Shown here: in pieces, positions 47,849 to 59,462 of the stretch
Layout: each line of letters begins with the position of its first letter
Numbering within the stretch: the stretch's first letter is position 1
DNA from: Neurospora tetraspora
Lineage: Eukaryota > Ascomycota > Sordariomycetes > Sordariales > Sordariaceae
DNA length: 64,000 nucleotides
NCBI RefSeq assembly: GCF_033439725.1
Contig: NW_026944387.1
Coordinates: forward strand, 992,001 to 1,056,000
Direction of reading: 5' to 3'
Translations under genes and position numbers: made by a program
Notes under the pieces: model-generated
Seen by the model: the letters and a program-made list of their open reading frames with translations, nothing else
Database searches by the model: none
Told to the model about the DNA's origin: nothing

Positions 47849-50141
47849 TTGACCTGTTAAGCCAACAACGAACACAGCAAAATCATGCACTCTCTGACCG
47901 ACCGACCCCTTTTACTGTGTATACTAGTTTTTGTGTGTATGGATATGTATGCTGCTTTGCTGCTGCTGCTGCTGCTACCCTCGTGATAGAGAGAAAAAGA
48001 CGGGGAAGGTTTTGTGTTTCTTGGTCTTGTCACGGTTATAGCGACGTTGATGGTAGGCAATGGTTTTTGACTGCCCTGCTTATAGCCACGGGAGTTGGAG
48101 GCGACAAACATTTACGCATTAACATATGGCCACAACGTTTGTCCCGTAAAGATCATCAGTGAACCTCAGCCTGGAGTGATCCGGCTAAGATGTCGATACG
48201 CGGGGTTATTCCATCTGTATACGAGCCCTACGTGATCCGAACACCGCGGCTTGTCGTATGATGAGGTTGTTTGTTGTCTTCTCAGATGACATCCTCGACG
48301 CCTTATCGTAAGAGTAGGAAGAGCCATCAACAGGAGCGATCCTTGTTGCGAGTAGTCTTTTTTGAAGTTCACTGAGGGAGCATCAAGGGTATTGGGGATA
48401 AAGAGGATAGCTTCATATTCATAACCATGGCATGACCCTATGTTTGTTTCCCACGTCATTTTTTTCCGGTATTGAGAGAGCTCCAACCATGTCGCTCAAG
48501 TGCCACTGCTAACCCTAACCACAGAACGCAGCGATGTAACAAGAAAAGAAACTAGGTAGGCAAACATCCGTCACATGCGAGATTATGTCTTCTCGATAAC
48601 CATCACAGAATTGAGCATTTTGCTCTTGCTTTGTTCTTGTGACATTGCAACACATTGCACGCAATTTGATATCGTGGCTCTTTAAACTTTAAACAACCGT
48701 CGCTGTCACTTGTGGAGCCAACGGCGGCGCAGCGCACGGTGGATCAAGAGATGCCGAGCATGAGATTTGGTTGCCCTGACTGAGCTCAAGCAGTGTTGGA
48801 GCTCCAGAAGCTCTATCAAAATGTTCCATCGAAGCTCTCGAACGCAAAGTCCAGGTCCCCTTTCCAACGCCTGATGACTTGGAGGGCGGGGGCGGAGATC
48901 TTAGCGGAGGCAACAAATAACCTTAATACTTTGTAGCTTTATTTGGGGTCCTACATCAATATCCACCCATCTTTTCATCTTCTTACAACAAATGTAGTTT
49001 GGCAGCGCATCATGCAAGCGGCGTTGGCCGATCACTCACTTCATGATGACAGAAATTCGAATTTCGAAAAACAACAACACAGCAACAACGCCCAGACAGC
49101 ACACAACCACCCGTCCCGCCGGCGAGTTGTCCCGTCGTCCAGGTTTCCGGGATACTCAAGCCCTACACAATAAACACAGTGACGCTGCCCAGCACTTGCC
49201 CAGCCCGCAGTTTGGTGCCACAGAGAGTGTCTTGGTGATGCTTTGTTGCAGCATCCGTCTTCAAGCCCGTCGAGTCTTCTGATCGGCCGCAGCTTGGCAT
49301 TACGGAGTCGGTACTGCTAAGGAGCCTTGGCGAGACCCTTGGCGGCAGCCAACAACAGCAAGAGAGCGACTCTAGCAGCCTCCAACGTGTCGCTAAAACG
49401 AGCCAGAAAGGAGCGAAACCGAAGACGAAGCTCCGTCAGGACCGTCAGGACCGTCAGGACCGTCACAGGGGCAGCTACGCTCACTACGGCGACACTACGG
49501 CAGCCGTCGCCCCGCAACATGTGCATGATCGACTGAAGGTCTGCTGCAAAAGCGACCAAGCCCAGCCTTGAATTCCACACCCAAACCTAGAACCCGAAGA
49601 CCCCCAAGACCCGAGCCTAGCCCCGAGCTAGCCTACCAGGAACAGCCCCTAGCATTTTGCTAGCATCCGAGAGGTAGTCTGCGCCTGTGCCTGGAGCTGC
49701 CGTGGACGGGAGGTGGTGAAGCAGGAGGTTCCCCCGACCACAAAGTCGCAGCCTCCCCAGTCATCCATCTCTCTCTCCCTTCTTCCTTCCGTCCTTTCCC
49801 TTCGCACAGCACAATGCTGGTTCGGCATATTGCGAGCTTGAACTATCGCCCTCCTGTCGTTATTCTCCCACGCTGACGCACGCCGCCCTTACCTACCGTA
49901 TAACGGCCACACACCGCCGCTACACGACATCGTCATCACCTAGAAGGAATCTTCACACATCGATCCTTTCACAAGTCAAATCCGACCGAAAGCAACGAAA
50001 TCGCTGCTCCAGACTGCATACAACATCAGCATATACAGCTGTAGCAACGACCTTCATCCTTACCGAATCCATATCCTCTTACTATAGATTGATCGAATAT
50101 CCAACTGTTCATCACCGGTATCGCATCGAAGCTTGCCCACC
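47849..50141. other. Intergenic: uS7m 3' flank and USP-gene promoter and leader
   Basis: No supported gene. A threefold GTCAGGACC decamer lies at 49435-49462. A CT-rich tract at 49765-49800 suggests a core promoter. A 20-codon upstream ORF starting near 49814 may sit in the leader of the universal-stress gene. Confidence 0.5.
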
Positions 50142-52530
50142 ATGGCACGCCAACAACCCCAGATCATGTCGATGGAGGCCATGTTAGATGAGGAGCGGAG
50201 AGAAGTCCTCGCCCTGTTGGAAGGAAACAACGGGCAGGGATCGCGTTCTCGAGCTGCAAGTATGTTCGAAGACCGCTCGTCATCACCCTTCACGACGCCA
50301 CGAACTCCCGTGCGCAGCATGCTAGATACTGGTGACGATCACCATTCTCCTGGCTCCCCTCTCCCTCCTCCCATTTCCCCCGTGCTCTCTCATGCTAAGA
50401 CCGCCCCGCCATATTTAGCCCCAGTACGAAGTATGCTCGACATCGCCCCTGGCCCGGCAATACCTGTCCGCAGTATGCTCGACATCCCAGCCGCCACCAG
50501 CTCAAGAACGCCACTCAGTAACCCCAGCTCGCCTGTAGAACCCAAGTACAACAAAAACAATGGCCAACACCCACGCAGCATGTCGGATGCCGGAATGAAG
50601 CCGGCCGATTTTGGCCCCAGGGCCTCGGCGCGGTCAAACCCGATGAACAGCTACCAGTTCGGCGACATTGTCACCAACCCCAACCACACCGGTCAGGCCC
50701 TTCCCAAGCGAGTTACACAGGGTGGAAAGAAAAAAAACCAGAGTTCGTCAATGGCTGAAGTTATGAGAGGCAACGACGTCAGTAATCTGGCTCTTCCCGG
50801 CGAGAGGGGACGCCACACCTCGCTTCCCGGCCCCAGCGTCTCGGCGGCACGACCCTCGAACAAGTCCAAATCCAAGTCCCCGCATGGCCGCGCCGGCATG
50901 CGCTCCAAGTCGCCTCACGAATTGCTGGCCGAGCGAACTCTTAGCCCTGCCGGAAAGGCGTTGCTCGACGAGGCGTTGGATTACAAAATGAATACCGCGT
51001 ACAGACACCTGTCGGATGCGGCTCTTGTTAGGTCGGGAGGCAATCTGGCAGAAGTGACACTACGGAAGAAATCGGACGATACGCCTGGAAGTGGGAGATT
51101 GGTTAAGGACTACCTGAGCCCGGATGGCGACCCGTTGGTGGAAGATAGCAGTGAAGAGAATGGCAGTTCGTCCGAGGACGAGTCGGATAGGGGCAGGAAA
51201 GCTGCCCGGAATACCACTGGAAACCAGGCAAAGCAAGTTCCGGAGTCTGCGCAGGGAAACAGACAGGTCAAGAGCTTGTTGGCTGCGGCGGAGGAAGAAC
51301 GTATGTTCAAGCTCTATTGTTCAGGTTATGGTGCGAAAGAGATTACTAACGGTGTTGGTGGTATAGGCATTCAGGTGGAAAAGCAACAGCCCCAGCCCAA
51401 GTACCGATCCCTGCTCGACGAACCCGCGATCACGGTAACCGGACCATCAGGGCGAACCCGTAGGTCTAGAGTACATCCTGCGACGAGCTTCGATCTCCCG
51501 TCATCCGGATCTCGCACGCCTATCGATTCGGATGCCGAGGCAGACCTTACCGATATCAAGCGTGCCCAGAAACTCTCGTTCGCCATGACCCAAATCATTA
51601 GCCAGCCCGAGGTACACCGGACTATTCAGATCATTACCCGTGGCGAGTACTCCAAGCTGGTTCAGGAGACGCAGGACGAGCACAACCACCCACGCAAATA
51701 TCTGGTCGCCACCGACCTTAGCGAGGAGTCGACACACGCTCTGGAATGGGCTATCGGCACAGTTCTCAGAGACGGGGACACCCTCATGGCTATTTACTGT
51801 GTGGACGAAGAAACAGGCATCCTCGGCGCCGACGGCAACTCGCTCGCAACAGGCATGGTTCCCGACGACCCTAAAGCCATGAGAGAGGCGGCCACAGCGC
51901 TCAACAGAATGGCCAACAGCAAGAGCGCCATACAACACGGAGGAGGCGCAGGCACGCTCTCTCCCTTGGCAGCAACGAGCATGGATGCCTCGGGCTTGCT
52001 AGCAACTGGCAACAGCGCATCGGCGATTGGCGAGGATCCATCGCCGACGCCGTCGCACTCGAGCCGGGAGCGCAGCAGGGCCGAGGAGGAGAGGTACCGC
52101 GCGATTCAGGAGATCAGCGAGCGGGTGACCAAGTTGTTGCGCAAGACAAGGTTGCAGGTGCGAGTGATTGTAGAGGTGTTGCATTGCAAGAACCCGAAGC
52201 ATTTGATCACGGAGGTGATTGATCATGTGAACCCGACGTTGGTGATTTTGGGGAGCAGAGGAAGGAGTGCGCTCAAGGGGTATGTCCTTTTTTTCCTTTT
52301 TTTTTTCTTTCCTCGCTTCGCTCGAGTTAGGTACTAACATAAAGGTGATCACTAGTGTCATCCTCGGCTCCTTCTCCAACTACCTCGTCACCAAGAGCTC
52401 GGTCCCTGTCATGGTGGCCAGGAAACGCCTCAGGAAGCAGAGCAAATACAAGAGGCTGCCGGCGACGCACCAGGTCAACAATATCAATAATCCGACGGCG
52501 AGGAGCTTGGCCAGCGCAAAGATTGATTAG
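50142..52530 (+). CDS. Universal stress protein domain protein with long disordered N-terminus
   Basis: Predicted 748-residue protein. Exons: 50142-51300, 51367-52279 and 52356-52530. The N-terminal half is disordered, Ser/Pro/Arg-rich, and contains three PVRSMLD repeats (about residues 65, 98 and 113) plus a related MEAMLDEER near residue 8. The C-terminal USP fold begins at YLVATDLSEESTHALEWAIG (about residue 498), with a Ser/Gly-rich insertion before the last strands. The ATP-binding signature G-x2-G-x9-G-S is intact in GSRGRSALKGVILGS, so this is the nucleotide-binding class. The first intron (51301-51366) is 66 nt and stop-free in frame, so retention would add 22 residues. Fungal USP proteins of this type are phosphoproteins of uncertain function. 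Confidence 0.88.
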
Positions 52531-55500
52531 AAATCGGCGGCGGGTCCTGCGGGGTGGTTGAGTTAAGCCGTAAGCTTTTTTTTGGTAGATGGAGTTGCGG
52601 TTATCGTTGCGGAAGACACTGGCTACTGTTGTGGTTTGGGGAATGGCGCTATAGTCAGGAAGGGAAACGAATGGTGGATGTAATGGGGCAGTCGGGTTAA
52701 CACTACGGCAACTGAAAAAACATGCATGGGAAACCAGAAAAGAAAGGAATAAAAAGTAAGCGTAATATCAAATTATTACAAAGGAACTTTGGGTTCGCTA
52801 AAGCAGGTAACGACGAAACGGGCGACTTGCAAAGTGGTTCGAGGTGGTGGTGAGGTTATGTATTCACCCAGATTCAGCGATCGGTCGTTTTGGAGTAATA
52901 AGTCTTTTACACAGTACGATCGATACCTACGTAAACTAGTACGATACTTAAATCTCTTCTCACTTACTCTTACCAATTCCATCTACTACTGTCTTTGTGT
53001 GCGAATGTGTCGGTTGACTTGTTGCTCAACTACTCTTGATCGATCTCTACAGACCGGTATGCAGGAATGAAGAGAGAGTTCCGTACTATCTCGAGTAGTT
53101 AGCTCCCGGTCGTATATCCATTCCGCCACGCGGTCCTGGAATAGAGCAAGCAGCCTGACGGCCGTTTGAAGCCCACTCATTCGTAGATACTATGTATACC
53201 TAGGATCGATCTTCATTTACAGACAGGGATGAAGTGAAGAGAACACACTGCAGTCACCTCATGGAATGAATGACGATCTGATAATGTTCTAGGTACCTAT
53301 ACCTACATCACTACTTAAGAGTCCAAGAGTGCTAAGCAGTGTTCTTATCTCGACGATCTGATCTGCCTCACAACCTCACCCGACCTGAAGGTGTGCAGGT
53401 GTGGTACCCCGTCATTATATTATAGATATCTTCACCATGTCACTTCCTCTTCACCCTGGTTGGACTGAGAGTTCACGTGAGAAGCCTCTGAAGATAAAAA
53501 GAGTCCTCAGCTAACCGAGAATTGCCGTTATCTTTTCTCTCCTTCTCTTCGCTTGGTTCTCTTTGGCTCACTGGGTTCGTTCACGTGAGAAGATTATGAA
53601 GCCCATGAAGAGTGCTCAGCCATCGTCAGCTGATAAGGGAAACCGTACCCTTGTTGTGTCGGTTGGACTGTGAGGACTGTGTAAAGGGGGGTATGTATGA
53701 CCAGAGACTGAGCAAGGGGGTTGTGTACCGGGGTAAACGGTCCTAAAAAGGGAAACGAAGGAAAGTAACGAGTTCTGTTCTCTTTTCCTCTCCTATCGAC
53801 TACCTCTCTGTTAATCGACCGAGAACTGATTCGTTGGCTTCGTTGGCTTCAAGCGTCAAGTCTTGTGTAACTCTTCTTTGCTTTTCGTCCTTCGGAGTCC
53901 GTCCGTTGTGTTAAGTCGTGATGGAGGGGGGAGGACGAGACTCCGTCCTATCAGTTATCGATAAGTTTAAGAAGCGGGGCGATACGTAACCGACCAATTG
54001 CCCCGCTTTTCCAAATGCCCCACTCACATGACAACGACGGTCCGTTCGACGGACGACAACGGTTGGTTGAGGATCCACTTGGATGACGTTTTGGTTTTGA
54101 CAGACGGTTGATGGAAACGAATGAATATTTTGGACTTGGTGTATGGTATGGTGGCTGTGTTTATGAAGCATATGTATTGGGAGAAGGGGTCAGAAGGGAA
54201 AGAGAGGAAGAAAGATAAATGAGAAGAAAGAATGAAAGAAAGAAAAGAAAAAGGGAGGAAAGTAGGGAAATGGAAGGGAGGGAACAACCTCCCTCACCGA
54301 TTCCGGAACCAGTTCTCAACGGTCCAAACAAGAAAGACGGACGGGGAGACGGGCAACACGGGAGAAGGAGATGGATAACCACTGGCCGGCAAGACGGAGA
54401 GATCGGAAAACGATTCGACAAACAGTGATGCGGTGAAACACCAGTTTGTAGACAATAATGGCCCAATGAGAGGTTCTGTCCATCCTCCCTTTGGACTAAC
54501 TGCCTTTGGACTGTACAGTACAGTATCGTGTGTACTGTAGCGAACGAATCAAGAAGGGACGTAAACAAACGGAGCAGTTAAAGTCGACTCGGTGGTGGAG
54601 TGTTGTTATGTGTGTCTCACGGGAGATTCCTCGTCCAGCCATTTCGTTTAAATGTTGTCGCCGCAACGCATATGCGTGAGTACCGTTGACGGGATGGAGG
54701 GTGGATGCGTTGGACTGTTGGTCTTGACCGTCCAAGGGTTCTCTCTGCCTGTGTAACCCATGTGCCATTGATGAATTGCGATTGCGTTGAAGATGGTGGT
54801 GTGGTGGGGAGGAAGGAGAAGAGTGAATTGGAAGAGGGGAGGACAAGAAGAGTGGAGGGGAGAGGGGACGACCGGGGCATGGCATGGGGCATGGGGCATG
54901 GGGCATGGGCATGGCATGGGGATGGAGATGGAGATGATGGAGACTTCCCTCGACGATGTCCCCCGCCCCCCCCCCCCACCGCACACATTCCATTCCCGAC
55001 ATCTCGTGCGCATCTTGATCCTCGTCTGTACATCCCATTTCACCCATTCTATTTCCAACTCGGCCATTAGCTTCATTCTATACAGTGTCGACCAGATAGC
55101 GAATCCCATCTGAGCGGTTGCATACCATCCCTGTTTAGAATATCAGTCTTGGCTTATCTCACTCGCTTGACCATATGCAAGCACTTTAACGGTACCTCTC
55201 TGTGCCTCAGGAAAAGTATTCTCTCCCCCTCCGGATTCAACCTTAGCGCCCGAACGCCCCCCGCTGCCGCATTCCATCCCATCGAAGGAACGGTACATCC
55301 ATCCCATCCACCACCATCCACAGCATCATCCCAAAGTTGCTCCATCTTTCACCTCAACATCTCAAGGCACCAGGTCCAGCATATCCCAAAGAGGACCCTA
55401 ATACCTTGACCAAACCACCACGACTATTGGCGGCGCATACTCAGCAGAGCCAGGCGACCACGATAGCGACTTGTTAGGAAGAGCGCCGATTCATTCTCTC

Positions 55501-55597
55501 GTTTGCGCAAGCAGGCAATTGGCTTCAATCGGTGTTGCGACCATTGCGATTGCTGCCTTGCGCCCGAGTCCCAGAGGGAGACAACCACTTCGATCCG
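52531..55597. other. 3.1-kb intergenic region with low-complexity tracts
   Basis: No supported gene. It contains a purine tract (54200-54290), a GGGGCAT-rich array (54880-54925) and a C14-type run (54965-54980). The right end is the likely leader of the next gene. Confidence 0.5.
54880..54940 (+). repeat. GGGGCAT / GGCATG tandem array
   Basis: Repeated GGGGCATG and GGCATG units lead into GATGGAGATGG repeats. Imperfect simple sequence. Confidence 0.75.
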
Positions 55598-58500
55598 ATG
55601 CAGTCACTCTTCACCGTCAACAACAACGTATCACTCATAAGCCTGACCATAGCACCAAGTGCCTGGGTCGCCTCTCTTGTCGTCCTCCTCTTCTTTCTCT
55701 ACTTTTACCTGCCGCGACTCGCTTCCTTGAAGGCCTTGTTCTTCCGCGTCAACTTTCTCGACAAAGCCAAAGGCAGCCATCGCAAACAAGTTGGCGCATA
55801 CCCGACTGCGCCCAAAGACCCAAGATATCGAGAAGGGATTGAAGAGATAAACCGTCGAAATTGGAATCGCAACTATTCTCAGCATCAGGACGACTGCTAT
55901 CAACAGTATCAGTATCAGCAACAGTATTATCCAGACCACGACGGCGCCCAAGGGATAGAAACAAGGGAACTACATTACCGACAACGTCAACAGAAAGCCA
56001 TCACCGATAAGCAACTTCCGGCCCTACTCGAATTCTTTGGCAGGAAGAAAAGCAACGATAGCAACATCAGCAGTGAAAAGTTGACCAAAGAAAGAGACAA
56101 GGAAAAGAGTGGAGGACTCTTGCGACTGAACATCTACCGCACCAGCAGAGATTCTTCACCGAGCCCAGTCACCAGCAGCAGCAGCGCGCGCCACGTCATC
56201 AGCTACGGCACGCGCCAAATCTTTGCCAACCATGACAGCTGTAACGGCGGCCCCGCCGAAGAACCTAGGGCATCTCGACCATCTTCTCGACGATTCACTG
56301 GAGGACTTCGAGCACTGTCACTCGCTCCCAGTAAGCCGGACCAACAGCCGATTCTTCAGCATCCCCCTCCCGACTACTTCGGCCAAAGGCGAAACTCCGC
56401 ACCCCCAGCATCCCCATCATCACCAGCAGGCGACACCGTTCGGATACCCATCAGTGCACTCGGGTTTCCGGAGCGACGACACGGAGAGCGACATGAGCGA
56501 CCAGGAGGCGGATGGCGGGGAAGCCTCACACGGTGGCTACAGCCCGCCAGCCTGGAGGCGCCTCGGCAACGGCGACCGGAGCAGCGGCTTCTGGCGCAAG
56601 GCTAATTCGCATCTCAATGACATCGACCCCCTCTTGCTGAATGGTTTCGGCGGTCTAGGCGGCGGTCTAGGGAACGGCGGCTGGTCAAGGGAGTTCGAAA
56701 CCAGTCCCGAGTATGATAGCATGAATGAAGACGATATGGACCAGGACGCAATCCTGCAGAAAGCCATCAGGACAAGGTTACCAACGGGAAGCCTAAGTCC
56801 TGAAAAGGAGAGGAGCCCAGAGCCAGAGTATGCGCGGCGTCAACAGTTGCAAAAGCAGGCCGAACGCCAGCAGCAGCATCACCAAAGGCTAGCGCCGGTA
56901 ATCGAGGAAGACGATGTCAAGATCAAGGAAGAACCGATGGAGGAGGATGCGGGCATGGTTTTGAGGGGGTTACCTCGTAAGGGCCCTGATAACTGTTCGT
57001 TTGATTTCTTTGTTCCCTTTCATCATCCACAATCACCCTTCATAGTCCCAACAAATGAGAGATCGATCATGACATAAGAAAGTAAGACATCTGAACCGAA
57101 CGCATCACGGCTAACTCCCTCACTTGTAGACTTCCGCTTCGCGGTCAGGGCAGAAGTCCACCAGCGTACAGAACCCATTGAAACAGCCGTTGCTTTCTTG
57201 CGCAAATGGCTCGGCCCGCTAACTAGGTCATGGTCATCCATGTTCCTGTCGGGACTCGTAGCCATTCTTTCCTATGCCGCCATGCGGTCGCTCTTTCAGC
57301 CGGCGTCTATGAGCCCCGTGCCTGATCTCGTCAAGGTGGCCGGTGTGGCGCGCTCCTTTGAGCCGCTCATCTACTACTCCGAGAATGGCATCCAGCAAGT
57401 AGGCGACCTGCAAGCGACAGGCGTGGCGGTATGGGATCTAGGCGAGAGTGTTCGGAGCAGTAACCTCACGTCGGCGCCGATTATCGTCAAGGAGCTGGAC
57501 GAGTTGAGCGAGAGTCTCAAGACGCTAGCAATCGAACTAACCAAGTTCTTTGCCAACGTAGACGGTGACATCGATGGGTATGTTCTCCCCTTCATATCCT
57601 ATGCCATTAAATCATACACTAACAGTCCCAAACAGCATCCTAATAGTAATGGACTGGGCCCGCCGCGAGCTCTCCCAACTCCAACACTTCCCCTCGCCCC
57701 CCCTTTCCTCCTTCTTCGACAACGTCCACAACCTGCTCTCCGCCTTCGGCATCCTCGAAGACCCCGACACCTCCCAGCCCACCCGCCTCGGTCTAATCGC
57801 CACCTCCCTCTTCGGGCCGTCCACCCCTCAACGCACAAGGACCACCCTCCAGCGCACCTTCAACGAGTTCCTCGCCGTCCTCGAGGAGGCCATCACCAAC
57901 GAACTGCAGCACTCGCTCGCCATCTTTGCCTTGTTCGAAGCCATCGACCACCAATTTTTGAATCTAGCCCGCACGGTGGTGCGCGAAAGTTCCCTGCAAG
58001 AAGAACTCCACGCGGATTTGTTGAGTTCCCTCTGGACGAGAATACTAGGCGCCAAGGCGTCCGATATCCAGAAATACGAGCGCAACCGGCTTTTGCTTCT
58101 CAACGTGCGCGAGAAGACGGTGCGCAACAAGGGGATACTGGTGGAGCACAACCATAAACTTTTGGCGCTTAAAGCTTCCCTCGAAAACCTCCGGCGGAAA
58201 CTGGTTTCCCCCTTGGTGAGATCGGTCAATAGCTCCACTTTAACTATTGACGAGCAGATTCGCGGATTGGAAGACGTGGGTGTTTATCTCGAGGGCGTCA
58301 GGACGAGGCAGAAGGGGAAGTTGATGGAGATGTTGTATGGTGGGGGGAGTTATAGGGCGGGGATTGGGTCGGAGGGGGGGAGTGGTGGTAATGGTGGTAA
58401 TGGTGGAGGAGGAGGGTATGGTGGATATGGAGGGCAGTATGGAGGGCAGTATGGTGGGGGAGAGGCGAGGGAGGTGAGGTTGGTTGCTGATGCTGGTGGT

Positions 58501-58602
58501 CATCATGGTCACCATGGTCATGGTCATGGTCATGGTCACGGGAGTGGTGTTGGAAGTGGTGCTACTAGGAGTGTGCATGAGTCGCATAGGGGGGAGCAAT
58601 GA
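55598..58602 (+). CDS. Unrecognised two-TM protein with coiled-coil C-terminal region
   Basis: Predicted 895-residue protein. Exons: 55598-56330, 56455-56994, 57130-57577 and 57636-58602. The first intron (GTAAGC donor, CATCAG acceptor, 124 nt) is required because the coding frame changes between the two halves of the N-terminal region. Its branch site is weak. The second donor could instead be GTAAGG at 56977, which would drop six codons. One TM lies at residues 19-39 (WVASLVVLLFFLYFYLP) and a second near 460-482 (SGLVAILSYAAMRSLF). A disordered Gln/His/Glu-rich region lies between them. The C-terminal half is helical (for example RNRLLLLNVREKTVRNKG and LVEHNHKLLALKASLENLRR) and ends in a Gly/Tyr- then Gly/His-repeat tail. 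I recall similar hypothetical proteins in other filamentous fungi but no function. Confidence 0.75.
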
Positions 58603-59462
58603 TGGATGGATGGATGGATAGATGGATGAGGGGATGAGGTCTGATTGACGTTGATTTATGGATGGTATGGCATGGGTATGGATTGGATCGGATATTAGGT
58701 ATGTACATGGCATTTGGGAGGAATGAGACGGACGGACTGTGGAACATCAGCATACTCGGTGCTTGAGGTGTATGGGTGTACTTGGTGTACTAGGGTCGTT
58801 GGTGTTTGTGAGCCGGAACGGGGAGTTCTTGTGGTCTGCCTACACAGGGGTGCATCGGTTGGTTGGTTCTGGTCTGGCTTTGTGTTTTGTACGGTAAGTG
58901 GAAAGGGCCGGTCGGCTGGTCTGCTTTTCATCATCATGGGACTCTTCAGTTTTGTTTAGTGGTCGTTTGTTTGCCTTTCGTTTCAGTATTTCCTTCTGTC
59001 GATAGCATTATTGGACATTCACTCATTTGAATATGGAGTTATGTGCCTTGGGTATGTACAATGGTCGGAGATAGGGGAGTCACTTCAGGTGTCACTGGTG
59101 GTTGGTTGTCTCTTGGGCGGCTTCACAGCCCTTTCCTTTGGTCTAGTCTAGGTCTGTCTATAGGCAAAGTAGGTAGGTAGGCGATTCCCTCTGGTCAATT
59201 CAATTTAGTGTCACACTCCGAACTTCTGTCCAAACATCGATCGTGAAGTGACATATGAGTATGTATTGTGCTACTTCAAATTACTACGTACGGGATATCA
59301 TTTCATAATCATCATCATCATCATTGCCCTGGCTGGCCCTCATCATTAAGCAGCCTCAAACTACTAACTAACTCGACAAAACTCCACGCTCAAAGACAAC
59401 CAACCCCCCTCTTTAATCCCCAGAAAGCGAGCCCTATCACCTAACTAGGTAACCACCAGTCC
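58603..59462. other. Convergent 3' intergenic region with GGAT repeats
   Basis: A GATG/GGAT microsatellite (58603-58630) follows the stop directly. Nothing coding is seen. Confidence 0.6.

Noticed and set aside
56223-56454. An independent start (ATG at 56232) for a separate gene downstream of the first TM
   Set aside because: A GTAAGC/CATCAG intron joins the upstream frame to this one in phase, giving a single longer protein; kept as an alternative only.
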